In this document: piece by piece, positions 7,678-15,454 of the stretch
Layout of the letters: each line of letters begins with the position of its first letter
Numbering within the stretch: position 1 is the stretch's first letter
DNA from: Methanolobus sp.
GTDB taxonomy: Archaea > Halobacteriota > Methanosarcinia > Methanosarcinales > Methanosarcinaceae
NCBI GenBank assembly: GCA_029762595.1
Contig: JARVGJ010000001.1
Location: 186,001-250,000 of the forward strand
Length of the DNA: 64,000 bases
Direction of reading: 5' to 3'
Notes under the pieces: model-generated
Told to the model about the DNA's origin: nothing
The model's input: the letters and a program-made list of their open reading frames with translations, nothing else
The model's database searches: none
Position numbers and translations under genes: made by a program

Positions 7678-8213
7678 GGACCTTCAGCCTTTTCCTTTTT
7701 AAGGACTGAAACATCGTCCCCTACAATTACTATTTTGGGACCCTTTATCTCAAGGACCTCAACATCACCGTCAAGCAGAGCGCAGTTCACCTGTACAGTT
7801 GAAGGCTTATTTACAATATCACAGCCAAGTGTTTTTGCAATGCCCTCCACTGAATTGCGGTTATGGACCTCAGTTGCGGTAGTGACCACCGGGGTTGGAC
7901 CTATTTCGGCTATCTTCCTTACAACTTCATTTCCACCGTGGTGACCTCCAAGCAGAGGAATTGCAAAGTTCATGTTTGAATCCACTACCACCACTGCCGG
8001 ATCCTTCCACTTATCCTCAATAAGAGGAGCTATCTCACGAACCACGATACCCGTGGCAAAGACTGCCACGATTGCATCATAATCCTGAAAAGCCCGCCTG
8101 AAGATATCCTTATCGTATATCAGGACATCAGCGTCCAGATGTCCTGCCAGGCGCTCTGCAACCCCGAGATTCCTCTCAAAGGTTATGACAGCGGTTCTTG
8201 TGCCACTCCGTAT
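7674..8213 (-). CDS. cbiG: CbiG N-terminal and middle domains (split CbiG, N part); probable ATA start
   Basis: The frame codes for [20 protein letters not shown], then [21 protein letters not shown] and [15 protein letters not shown], the CbiG N-domain core, and [18 protein letters not shown] of the middle domain. A conventional GTG exists only at 8069, which would remove about 48 conserved residues. Upstream to the in-frame TGA there is no ATG, GTG or TTG, yet GGGAGGT (8221-8227) sits 7 nt before an ATA codon at 8213. I therefore place the start at ATA 8213 (179 codons). A recent ATG-to-ATA change or a sequence error would look the same. It overlaps cbiF by 31 nt. Confidence 0.78.
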   Translation of the reverse strand: MRSGTRTAVITFERNLGVAERLAGHLDADVLIYDKDIFRRAFQDYDAIVAVFATGIVVREIAPLIEDKWKDPAVVVVDSNMNFAIPLLGGHHGGNEVVRKIAEIGPTPVVTTATEVHNRNSVEGIAKTLGCDIVNKPSTVQVNCALLDGDVEVLEIKGPKIVIVGDDVSVLKKEKAEGP

Positions 8214-8926
8214 AAGTAAGACCTCCCGTAATTGCCGTATTCCACAGGTTCAACTACCCCCCCGATAAGGATCATAGCGGAACGCTTGATACCTGCTTCA
8301 CGGACCTTGCCTGCAATGTCTGCAACAGTGCCTTTTATGATCTGCTGGTCAGGCCATGATGCATGGAAGACCACTGCCACCGGAGTATCAGGTGCATACT
8401 CCACCTTTTCCATTATCTCCTCTATCTTCTGGGTTCCCAGGAAGACAGCCATGGTGGCATTATGCCTGGAAAGTTCCTTTATCTGGTCTTTCTCAAGGGT
8501 CTTGCCTGCCGGACGTGTGATAATAAGCGTTTCAGAAACATCGTTCAGTGTAAGCTGGGTCTGCAATGCAGCAGCCGTTGCAAAAACAGATGATACACCC
8601 GGTATGATCTCTACTTGCACATCGAATTTCTTCAGCTCCTCTATCTGTTCAACTATTGAACCATAGAGTGACGGGTCACCACTGTGTAATCTCACAACCT
8701 TCTGTCCTGCATTGAGGCTGTCCACAATGAGCTTATTGGTCTCATCAAGGGTGAGCCCGTAGCTGTCTATCTTCTTACCTTTTGAATAATTCAGGACTTC
8801 AGGGTTCACAAGGGAACCTGCATAAATTACAAGGTCAGCCTCTTCCAGAAGCTCTTTGCCCATAACAGTGATATACCTGGCATTTCCCGGTCCTGAGCCT
8901 ACAAAATAAACCTTCTTACCTGTCAT
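8183..8926 (-). CDS. cbiF: Cobalt-precorrin-4 C11-methyltransferase
   Basis: The 247-residue tetrapyrrole methylase starts [20 protein letters not shown], followed by [13 protein letters not shown] near 40, [14 protein letters not shown] near 80, [20 protein letters not shown] near 105 and [12 protein letters not shown] near 130, the CbiF/CobM pattern. It methylates C11. The reading frame is open to 9076, but the real start is ATG 8926, preceded by a perfect GGAGGA 6 nt upstream. The upstream extension is Arg/Lys-rich noise overlapping cbiL. Confidence 0.94.
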   Translation of the reverse strand: MTGKKVYFVGSGPGNARYITVMGKELLEEADLVIYAGSLVNPEVLNYSKGKKIDSYGLTLDETNKLIVDSLNAGQKVVRLHSGDPSLYGSIVEQIEELKKFDVQVEIIPGVSSVFATAAALQTQLTLNDVSETLIITRPAGKTLEKDQIKELSRHNATMAVFLGTQKIEEIMEKVEYAPDTPVAVVFHASWPDQQIIKGTVADIAGKVREAGIKRSAMILIGGVVEPVEYGNYGRSYLYGVAQEPLS

Positions 8927-8942
8927 CTGGATCCTCCTGCGA

Positions 8943-9554
8943 TCATTCCTTTTCCGCGAATATGATACTGAAATAGTTGCCCTTTTCGGGAATCTTCTCC
9001 CTTTCTGTAATGATAACTTCCTGCGGACTGAAGAGGCGTTCACAGAAAGTGAACTTGCTATATCCTTCCTTTTCAAAGGAATCGATTATCTCTAACGGCC
9101 TACTTGCTTTCAGCCTTATCATGTACTTGCTGTCTGAACCATCGCTTACCTCAAATGAAGAATCGACCTCTGCTCCGGCCTGTGCTGCAAATGAGGTTAT
9201 GGAGCTGATTCCCGCAACCGTGCCTGTCTCAACATCCGGATAGAACTTGTTCATAACACGCTTCAAGTGAGTGAACGTTGAGAAAAAGTTGGGGTCACCT
9301 ATCAGGCCAAAAGCCACAAGATGGTCCTTTGATTCTTCTGCAAGCATATCAGCATTCTTCTTCCAGATGGCATTGAGCACATCATAATCGGTCAACATGG
9401 GAAATTCCAGAATCTCCGACTCTGCATAGGGCGCTACCAGGTCTGCTGCAAGGCGACCGGGAACATATACCTTATATGCCTTCTTCAGGGTTTCAACGGC
9501 TTTCAGTGTTAGAAGCTCCGGATCTCCCGGGCCAAGTCCTACTCCAACAAGCAT
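8943..9554 (-). CDS. cbiL: Cobalt-precorrin-2 / precorrin-2 C20-methyltransferase
   Basis: The 203-residue protein opens [20 protein letters not shown], the classic tetrapyrrole methylase glycine loop, then [18 protein letters not shown] near 85 and [17 protein letters not shown] near 118. The GDPxFFSTF form indicates C20 methylation (CbiL/CobI). It has a GGTGAT ribosome-binding site. It is the second gene of the minus-strand operon after cbiT. It is shorter than many bacterial CbiL (about 230-240), mainly in the C-terminal half. Confidence 0.92.
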   Translation of the reverse strand: MLVGVGLGPGDPELLTLKAVETLKKAYKVYVPGRLAADLVAPYAESEILEFPMLTDYDVLNAIWKKNADMLAEESKDHLVAFGLIGDPNFFSTFTHLKRVMNKFYPDVETGTVAGISSITSFAAQAGAEVDSSFEVSDGSDSKYMIRLKASRPLEIIDSFEKEGYSKFTFCERLFSPQEVIITEREKIPEKGNYFSIIFAEKE

Positions 9555-9619
9555 TTTTTATCACCATTTAAGATCATTAAAATTCAGGTCTTTTGAGATA
9601 TGATCATCAAGATAATTGA

Positions 9620-10174
9620 TCATTCTTTATTCGTCCTTCCAACGACAATGTATACAGGATTCTCTGGCTTGAACATGGTTTCACCGGTGATCGGCGCCCC
9701 ACGTGAGACAATTACATGCAGTACCTCATCGAATATGTCAAGTTCTTTCATCTTATTTATTACATTTACGACCGTTTCGATCCTGACCGCATTCACCACA
9801 ATACTCCTGGCCCTCTTCAAGGCAAGCACTTCAAGCACACGGGAAATATTCTTGGTACCTCCAATGAATGCACAGTCTATGGAGCCTTCATCCTGCATTT
9901 CCAGGATCTGGGAAGATTCACCGGAAAGGACTTGTGCGTTGGTAATCTTAAATGCTTCGAAATTCTTCTTCGTTACATCTATAGCCTCATCCCTTGCATC
10001 CATGGCAACTATGCTGATATCACGTACCATTTTTGAAGCTTCTATCGATACGGCCCCGGTACCACATCCGATATCGAAGAATCTGCAACCGTCCATTAAA
10101 TCAAGTTTAGATAGGGATACTGCGATAATCTCCGGTTTTGTGGGGCCGCCACTTACGTGCAAAAGTTCTGTCAT
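9620..10174 (-). CDS. cbiT: Cobalt-precorrin-6B C15-methyltransferase (decarboxylating)
   Basis: The 184-residue class I SAM methyltransferase begins HVSGGPTKPEI, the CbiT signature before the fold, followed by FFDIGCGTGAVSIEAS (motif I) and IVAMDARDEAIDV (motif II), with DCAFIGGTKNISRVLEV later. CbiT methylates C15 and decarboxylates the C12 acetate; the C5 methylase CbiE is not in the window. It is the promoter-proximal gene of the minus-strand cbi operon, with AGGTGG before the ATG. Confidence 0.92.
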   Translation of the reverse strand: MTELLHVSGGPTKPEIIAVSLSKLDLMDGCRFFDIGCGTGAVSIEASKMVRDISIVAMDARDEAIDVTKKNFEAFKITNAQVLSGESSQILEMQDEGSIDCAFIGGTKNISRVLEVLALKRARSIVVNAVRIETVVNVINKMKELDIFDEVLHVIVSRGAPITGETMFKPENPVYIVVGRTNKE

Positions 10175-10193
10175 GTTCCACCTAAATAAGAAA

Positions 10194-10226
10194 GACTTGA
10201 GTTATATACTAAGATGACTTGAGTTA
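10194..10226. promoter_or_regulatory. Tandem 11-bp direct repeat in the divergent cbiT/cobQ promoter region
   Basis: GACTTGAGTTA occurs at 10194-10204 and again at 10216-10226, exactly 22 bp apart (about two helical turns). The cbiT TATA-like element (TATATAAC read on the minus strand, about 10202-10209) lies between the copies, and a plus-strand TATA candidate (GATATAATTT, 10231-10240) follows. The position suits a regulator that occupies one DNA face and controls both transcripts. Confidence 0.5.
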
Positions 10227-10298
10227 AGTAGATATAATTTGCCCTTCTTAAAACTGTTGCATTATTAAGACATAGTATTAACTATTGAAATATTCAGG

Positions 10299-11792
10299 AT
10301 GGTTGCAATGGAGAATAAGAAAAATGCAAAGAAATTACTGGTACTTGGTACTGCATCAGATGTCGGCAAAAGCATAATGGTCACGGGCCTGTGCAGGATC
10401 CTTTCCAGGAAATATAAGGTTGCACCATTTAAAGCCCAGAACATGAGCCTGAACTCATGGATCACAAAAGATGGAAAAGAGATAGGGATAGCCCAGGCCA
10501 TACAGGCAAAGGCAGCCGGTGTTGAGCCCACGGCAGATATGAATCCAGTGCTTCTCAAGCCCAAAGGTGACAGGACATCACAGGTGATCGTACTAGGAGA
10601 ACCTTATGCGGACAAATCCGCAGGCAACTATTATGATTCCATCGAAGAGATGCATGGAGTACTTCGGGGCGCCCTTGAGCGACTGGAGTCAGAATATGAG
10701 CTCATAGTAATGGAAGGAGCTGGCGGTGCCGCAGAAATCAATCTTTATGACCGCGACATAGTCAACATCGGGACTGCACGCATAACCCAGGCACCCATCA
10801 TACTTGTAGGTGATATTGAATCAGGAGGAGTATTTGCAAGCCTATACGGAACAAAGGTACTGCTGCCAGAAGATGTCAGCAAGAACCTCAAAGGATTTGT
10901 CATCAACAAGTTCAGGGGAGACCCTGCAATACTGGAACCCGGACTGAAACAACTTGAAGAACTCACAGGTGTACCGGTACTTGGTGTCCTGCCTTACTAC
11001 AAGCTCAAAATACCTTCCGAGGACTCCATGGCGATCAGGAAGAAAAAAGGAAGAGCAGAGATAGAAAGTATAAATGACGTTGACATTGCAGTGATCCGTC
11101 TGCCAAGGATATCGAATTTCACCGACTTCGAGCCACTGGAAAGGATAGCAAATGTCAGGTACACAGACCTTGATGAGGACCTGGGAACACCGGACTGTGT
11201 GATCATTCCCGGAACAAAGAATACTGTCAGTGACCTGCTCGACCTTAAGGAGAGCGGCATGGATAAGCAGATACGCGATCTCAGGGGCAGGGCAGTTATC
11301 TTCGGTATTTGCGGAGGATACCAGATGCTTGGAAAGATCATTCACGACTCCGGAGTGGAAAACGGTACAGAGGCCGACTATGAAGGCCTCGGGCTGCTGG
11401 ATGTTGAAACGTCTTTTGGAGAATACAAGAAAAAGACCGTACAGGTCAGAAAAGAGATCATGGCAGATGGACCTATTTTCAGGAACATCAAGGGAAATGA
11501 GATATGGGGCTATGAGATACACATGGGCGCAACAAAGACACCAATGACTGTGTTTGGAGATGACGGAAGCATCGATGACAGCGGCACTGTGGTGGGCACA
11601 TACCTGCACGGACTTTTTGAGAACGAGAACATACGCCATGCCCTCATGATATATCTTGCAGAGAAAAAAGGAGTGGAATACCACCCTGAAAGCATCACAA
11701 CAGAAGATGAAGCCTATGATGAACTTGCAGAGATCGTTGAAAGCTGCCTTGATATGAAAAAGATATACGAACTGATCGAAGAACAGGATTAA
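10299..11792 (+). CDS. cobQ: Cobyric acid synthase (glutamine-hydrolysing)
   Basis: The 497-residue protein has an N-terminal P-loop dethiobiotin-synthetase-like domain (VLGTASDVGKS near 16-27, KAQNMSLNSW near 50, VMEGAGGAAEINL near 140) and a C-terminal type 1 glutamine amidotransferase domain with nucleophile Cys in GICGGYQMLG near 345 and the His of GTYLHGLFEN near 440. It amidates the b, d, e and g side chains of the corrin. ATG 10299 or ATG 10308 could be used. It diverges from the cbi operon and ends in a strong hairpin terminator. Confidence 0.95.
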   Translation: MVAMENKKNAKKLLVLGTASDVGKSIMVTGLCRILSRKYKVAPFKAQNMSLNSWITKDGKEIGIAQAIQAKAAGVEPTADMNPVLLKPKGDRTSQVIVLGEPYADKSAGNYYDSIEEMHGVLRGALERLESEYELIVMEGAGGAAEINLYDRDIVNIGTARITQAPIILVGDIESGGVFASLYGTKVLLPEDVSKNLKGFVINKFRGDPAILEPGLKQLEELTGVPVLGVLPYYKLKIPSEDSMAIRKKKGRAEIESINDVDIAVIRLPRISNFTDFEPLERIANVRYTDLDEDLGTPDCVIIPGTKNTVSDLLDLKESGMDKQIRDLRGRAVIFGICGGYQMLGKIIHDSGVENGTEADYEGLGLLDVETSFGEYKKKTVQVRKEIMADGPIFRNIKGNEIWGYEIHMGATKTPMTVFGDDGSIDDSGTVVGTYLHGLFENENIRHALMIYLAEKKGVEYHPESITTEDEAYDELAEIVESCLDMKKIYELIEEQD

Positions 11793-11806
11793 GCCCCATT
11801 TTATTA

Positions 11807-11836
11807 ATCTGCAATGATCCATTGCAGATCTTTTTT
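11807..11836 (+). terminator. Intrinsic-type terminator after cobQ
   Basis: ATCTGCAATG-ATC-CATTGCAGAT is a perfect 10-bp stem with a 3-base loop, followed by C and six T. It begins 15 bp after the cobQ stop. Confidence 0.7.
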
Positions 11837-11989
11837 ATAGCTGATATCCCGGATGATCATAATTCGCATTATTGAATACTTCAGGATCCTGCATTATGAG
11901 GATTCTGGGAAATTTACATTGTCCGGAGAACTTTATAATAAGCGCATCAGCTCTTTTGCTTTCCTGATACAGAGATAGCTGATAAACCA

Positions 11990-12001
11990 CCCTGATCAGG
12001 G
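11990..12001. promoter_or_regulatory. 12-bp perfect palindrome CCCTGATCAGGG in the cobQ-feoA gap
   Basis: The cobQ-feoA gap is about 360 bp. Besides the cobQ terminator, this palindrome and the feo promoter, I see no gene in it. The palindrome lies about 90 bp upstream of the feo TATA box; a role is not evident. Confidence 0.25.
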
Positions 12002-12086
12002 TTCTGATTTAATCCACATATTGATTTTTGTCGCGTATGCCCATGCACATAAGTAGCTATGTCTAGAAAAATACAGTGGTCAAAAG

Positions 12087-12122
12087 ATATATATACATAG
12101 TTATAGAGTATAGGCATAACTA
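12087..12122 (+). promoter_or_regulatory. feo promoter with overlapping inverted-repeat operator
   Basis: A TATA run (GATATATATAC, 12087-12096) is followed directly by TAGTTAT (12098-12104) and its exact complement ATAACTA (12116-12122), 11 bp apart. The operator would cover the interval from TATA box to predicted transcription start (~12117), a position suited to repression. DtxR-family iron regulators bind palindromes of similar size, which fits ferrous-iron uptake, but the regulator is not encoded here. Confidence 0.55.
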
Positions 12123-12151
12123 CAAAATATAAGTGAACAAAAGGTGATAAC

Positions 12152-12388
12152 ATGCAGGAAAGAACACTGGATTTCATCGAACCCGAAACATCTGTGAAGG
12201 TGTTGAAAGTCACCGGACAGAAGTCCTCAAGAAAGAGGATACTTGACATGGGACTAACCCCTGGAACAAAAGTAGAGGTCATCCGCCGGGCACCCCTGGG
12301 AGACCCCGTGAAGTTCAAACTTAAGGGATACAACCTCTCCCTGAGGAAAAAGGAAGCAGAAACAGTGCTTGTTGAGATCATAGAATGA
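12152..12388 (+). CDS. feoA: FeoA, ferrous iron transport SH3-like protein
   Basis: The 78-residue protein contains the FeoA core: RILDMGLTPGTKVEVIRRAPLGDPVKFKLKGY in two parts (about 30-62), then LSLRKKEAETVLVE, the conserved small beta-barrel. FeoA is cytoplasmic and supports FeoB. Its AAAGGTGAT ribosome-binding site is 5-6 nt before ATG 12152. It is the first gene of the feo operon. Confidence 0.93.
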   Translation: MQERTLDFIEPETSVKVLKVTGQKSSRKRILDMGLTPGTKVEVIRRAPLGDPVKFKLKGYNLSLRKKEAETVLVEIIE

Positions 12389-12425
12389 ACGGAAAAGAAA
12401 GGAGCAAGACCAGGATGGTGACCGA

Positions 12426-14447
12426 ATGACAGAAAAGATAACCGTTGCCCTGGCCGGAAATCCGAATGTAGGGAAGACCTCCATATTCAACGCAATAACC
12501 GGCTCAAAACAACATGTGGGCAACTGGCCCGGAGTGACCGTTGAAAGAAAAATGGGTAAAAGGAAGCACAAAGATGTTGAAATGCAGGTAGTGGACCTGC
12601 CCGGAACCTACAGTCTTACAGCCTATTCCCTTGATGAGATAATAGCACGTGACTTCATCATTGAAGAAAAGCCTGACATCGTGGTACAGGTCATAGATGC
12701 AACAAACCTTGAAAGGAATCTTTACCTGACAACCCAGTTGATGGAACTGGGCACCAGGCTGATAATAGCGCTCAATATGACCGATCTGGCCCTTGCAAAA
12801 GGAGACAGCATCGATGTGCAGAAAATGCAGGAGTTCCTCGAGGTACCCGTGATATCAACGATTGGAAGCAGAGGCGGAGGAATAGAGGAACTTCTGGACT
12901 CTGTCACCAAGGAGATACACAGGACACGAACAAGCGAGAATATATTCGTTTATGGCGTGGAAATTGAGAAAAGTGCAGAGGAACTGGAAAATGTCCTTGC
13001 GGAAGACCCTTATTTTTCACATTATCCTTCACGCTGGTTCAGCATGAAGTTACTTGAGGGAGACGAAAATATCATTAAGAAAGCAGAGGAGAGTGAAAAC
13101 TACCCGCAAATACGGAAAATACTACAAAGGACCGATGCCGACAGTTTTGAGGCTAAGATAGCGGACCAGCGATATAAGACCATACAGACAATGCTGAGGC
13201 AGGTATGTAACATCAACACGGACCGCCTCAGTGGCTCGGACATGGTCGACCGTGTGGTTACCAACAAATACCTGGGAATTCCCATATTCCTGTCTTTGAT
13301 GTGGGCGGCCTTTGAGATCACATTCACTTTTGCCACCCCCTTCATGAATATAATAGACATATTCTTCGGATGGCTTGCAGAAACTGCTGCCGGTGTGATA
13401 ACTGTTTCATGGCTGGCCTCCCTTGTTGGGGACGGCATGATAGCAGGTGTTGGTTCCGTACTGATATTCCTTCCGAATATCCTGTTGCTCTTCTTCATGA
13501 TATCGCTCATGGAAGACAGCGGATATATGTCAAGAGCAGCATTTATCATGGACAAGGTCATGAGCAAGATAGGGCTGCACGGCAAATCCTTCATCCCGCT
13601 CATAATGGGATTCGGGTGTAACGTCCCTGCCATAATGGCAACACGCACCATCGAAGACAGCAGGGACAGGCTCATCACAATACTTATCACTCCTTTTATG
13701 TCATGCGGCGCAAGACTGCCGGTGTATGTGCTCCTGGCAGGTGCCTTCTTTGGAAGGGACGCTGGCATTGTGATCTTCGGCCTGTATGCCCTTGGCATAT
13801 TTGTTGCGCTCATCAGCGCAAAGCTCATGCGCAGCACCATAGTAAAAGGAGAGGACACACCCTTTATCATGGAACTGCCCTCATACAAGATCCCCACATT
13901 GAAAGGCAGTATACTTCACATGTGGGAGAGGGGCAAGATCTACCTCAAAAAAGCAGGTGGTATAATACTAATCGGTGTTGTAGGGGTCTGGATCCTTGCA
14001 TCCATACCTGCTCCCGGAAGTGGCGGCACCTTTGCTTCAGAAGAGATATACGGCACCACAGATTCCATGATAGGCTTCATCGGGCAGATCATAGAACCTT
14101 TGGTAGCACCGCTTGGATTTGACTGGAAGATCGCAGTTGCGCTGCTGTTTGGTGTTGTTGCCAAGGAAATTGTGGTCGGCTCAATGGGAGTCTTATACGG
14201 AGTTGGTGACAATGAGGACAGCCTTAGTGAAATACTCGCAGCCGGGGCAATGACGCCCCTGGCAGGCCTGGGCCTTATGGTATTCACCCTGCTGTACGTA
14301 CCATGCTTTGCCTGTATAGGTGTTATCAAAAGGGAAACAGGATCCTGGAAATGGACAGCCTTCCAGTTGTTCTACGGCACAGGACTTGCATGGATCTTTG
14401 CATTTGTATTGTACCAGGTGGGCAGCAGGATGGGTTTGTTTGCCTGA
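12426..14447 (+). CDS. feoB: FeoB, GTP-dependent ferrous iron transporter
   Basis: The 673-residue protein has an N-terminal G domain (GNPNVGKT at 11-18, DLPGTYSL near 58, NMTDLAL near 118) and a guanine dissociation-inhibitor helical region, then two Gate repeats and about eight membrane helices: MGFGCNVPAIMATR near 400 and VPCFACIGVIKRETGSW near 625 carry the conserved pore Cys. It imports Fe2+ through the cytoplasmic membrane. Length is typical. Iron is needed for the many Fe-S and heme proteins encoded in this window. Confidence 0.96.
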   Translation: MTEKITVALAGNPNVGKTSIFNAITGSKQHVGNWPGVTVERKMGKRKHKDVEMQVVDLPGTYSLTAYSLDEIIARDFIIEEKPDIVVQVIDATNLERNLYLTTQLMELGTRLIIALNMTDLALAKGDSIDVQKMQEFLEVPVISTIGSRGGGIEELLDSVTKEIHRTRTSENIFVYGVEIEKSAEELENVLAEDPYFSHYPSRWFSMKLLEGDENIIKKAEESENYPQIRKILQRTDADSFEAKIADQRYKTIQTMLRQVCNINTDRLSGSDMVDRVVTNKYLGIPIFLSLMWAAFEITFTFATPFMNIIDIFFGWLAETAAGVITVSWLASLVGDGMIAGVGSVLIFLPNILLLFFMISLMEDSGYMSRAAFIMDKVMSKIGLHGKSFIPLIMGFGCNVPAIMATRTIEDSRDRLITILITPFMSCGARLPVYVLLAGAFFGRDAGIVIFGLYALGIFVALISAKLMRSTIVKGEDTPFIMELPSYKIPTLKGSILHMWERGKIYLKKAGGIILIGVVGVWILASIPAPGSGGTFASEEIYGTTDSMIGFIGQIIEPLVAPLGFDWKIAVALLFGVVAKEIVVGSMGVLYGVGDNEDSLSEILAAGAMTPLAGLGLMVFTLLYVPCFACIGVIKRETGSWKWTAFQLFYGTGLAWIFAFVLYQVGSRMGLFA

Positions 14448-14470
14448 ATCATTAAAGGAGAGTGACAGAG

Positions 14471-14944
14471 ATGGAACAACACTACGGAAAAACTGAAATT
14501 ACCTTTGCTGCACTTGCCGGGCTGCTGTATACAATATCAGGGATATACCACATAGCAGAAGGGATTGGTATAGATATCGGAATATATGAAGGGATGGCAA
14601 GATCATTGTTCATTTCAGGGGACATACTGGGAGGATTCTGCCTTGTGGTAACAGGAGCAGTATTCCTTTACGGATTCAAAGAGATGATGCAGGGAATAAA
14701 TGCAGGTGTCTCTTTCCTGTATGTCGGAATACTCATGTCCCTGGTATTCATGATGATCTACCTGCTAATAATGGGAGGGAACCTGCTTGATTCCTTCATA
14801 GTCCCGGAAGATTATGAAGGATGGAGCATAATGGAAACATTCAGGCCGGGAATCTACCTGGGAATACTGTCAATTGCAGGGCTGTTGTACTGGAGAGACA
14901 GGTTCTCCCTGCATGAGGTACTGGCTTTGCGGGAGGGAGCATAA
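14471..14944 (+). CDS. Small membrane protein of the feo operon, unknown family
   Basis: About 157 residues with four hydrophobic segments (around residues 10-25, 43-68, 80-103 and 127-142 after the start) separated by short loops, one of which is acidic (VPEDYEGWSIMETF). A His near the first helix (GIYHIAEG) is the only obvious metal-type side chain. It is placed between feoB and the FeoC-like gene, and its TAA shares a base with the next ATG, so it belongs to the operon. GTG 14462 is also in frame but is too close to the AAAGGAG site; ATG 14471 is preferred. I do not recognise a named family. Confidence 0.7.
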   Translation: MEQHYGKTEITFAALAGLLYTISGIYHIAEGIGIDIGIYEGMARSLFISGDILGGFCLVVTGAVFLYGFKEMMQGINAGVSFLYVGILMSLVFMMIYLLIMGGNLLDSFIVPEDYEGWSIMETFRPGIYLGILSIAGLLYWRDRFSLHEVLALREGA

Positions 14945-15249
14945 TGGTAATAGGTTACAGATTCTTCCTCAGGAGAATTGCCACGATGATGGATTCAAAA
15001 GAGAAACTTACGGTCAGGACAATAGCTGACCGTCTGAGCCTGAGACATGATGAGTTCAGGGACCTCCTTAACATAATGATAACAAAAGGAGACATTGAAT
15101 GCATTACAGAGAACATGGGCGGATGTTCAGGTAGCTGCCCCGGATGTTCAAAGACCTGCAACCCCCGCACATCAGGCCCCTCAAGCCTTACCGTGAGATC
15201 CTACAGACTCACACAAAAAGGGAGGAAAAACTGTGGGGAAACGAGCTGA
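14944..15249 (+). CDS. FeoC-like winged-helix protein with a four-cysteine cluster motif
   Basis: The 101-residue protein has a winged-helix start (LTVRTIADRLSLRHDEFRD) and a Cys-rich wing CSGSCPGCSKTC (spacing C-x3-C-x2-C-x3-C) near residues 59-70, then a beta-wing (LTVRSYRLTQKG). FeoC proteins bind a labile Fe-S cluster here and tune FeoB stability or transcription. An internal Met pair at 15-16 may be the true start. It is the last gene of the feo operon, with a hairpin about 65 bp downstream. Confidence 0.78.
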   Translation: MVIGYRFFLRRIATMMDSKEKLTVRTIADRLSLRHDEFRDLLNIMITKGDIECITENMGGCSGSCPGCSKTCNPRTSGPSSLTVRSYRLTQKGRKNCGETS

Positions 15250-15312
15250 ACGGATCTGCACAGCATATCCTCTTTTATCCTTTCCCTCATATTTTTACCT
15301 TTAACTTTTGTT

Positions 15313-15335
15313 TCTGACATTTTGCAGATGTCAGA
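15313..15335 (+). terminator. Hairpin TCTGACAT/ATGTCAGA after the feo operon
   Basis: The 8-bp perfect stem has a 7-base loop. It is followed about 20 bases later by a run of six T (15353-15358). Confidence 0.5.
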
Positions 15336-15381
15336 CTGACATCCCCATCTATCTTTTTTGAATAAAGCCGATGAGCCATAA

Positions 15382-15421
15382 GACTTAAATAGAATCAAGC
15401 ATACTTAAGCATTATTGTACA
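15382..15421 (+). promoter_or_regulatory. trp promoter with a TGTACA (TRP-box-like) site
   Basis: ACTTAAATAG (15383-15392) is a TATA candidate. TGTACA lies at 15416-15421, at or just after the predicted start of transcription. TGTACA is the known core of TRP boxes bound by TrpY in Methanothermobacter. A single 6-mer may be chance, but its place at the trpD promoter is suggestive. Confidence 0.4.
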
Positions 15422-15454
15422 AAAATATACATTAGTGTGTGAGATGGTGCTAAT

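Noticed and set aside
8067..8069. GTG as the start of the CbiG N-part
   Set aside because: It would remove about 48 residues of the conserved CbiG N-domain and has no ribosome-binding site, whereas GGGAGGT lies 7 nt before ATA 8213.
9600..10217. Long plus-strand reading frame opposite cbiT
   Set aside because: It is the antisense shadow of cbiT, with low-complexity Ser/Thr/Ile composition and no family features. The same holds for other long antisense frames, for example 1750-2373, 13100-13897, 10842-11822 and 55050-55670.
10175..10298. Cobalamin riboswitch before the cbi operon
   Set aside because: The gap is only 124 bp and has no B12-box-like sequence; archaeal TATA boxes and direct repeats explain it better.
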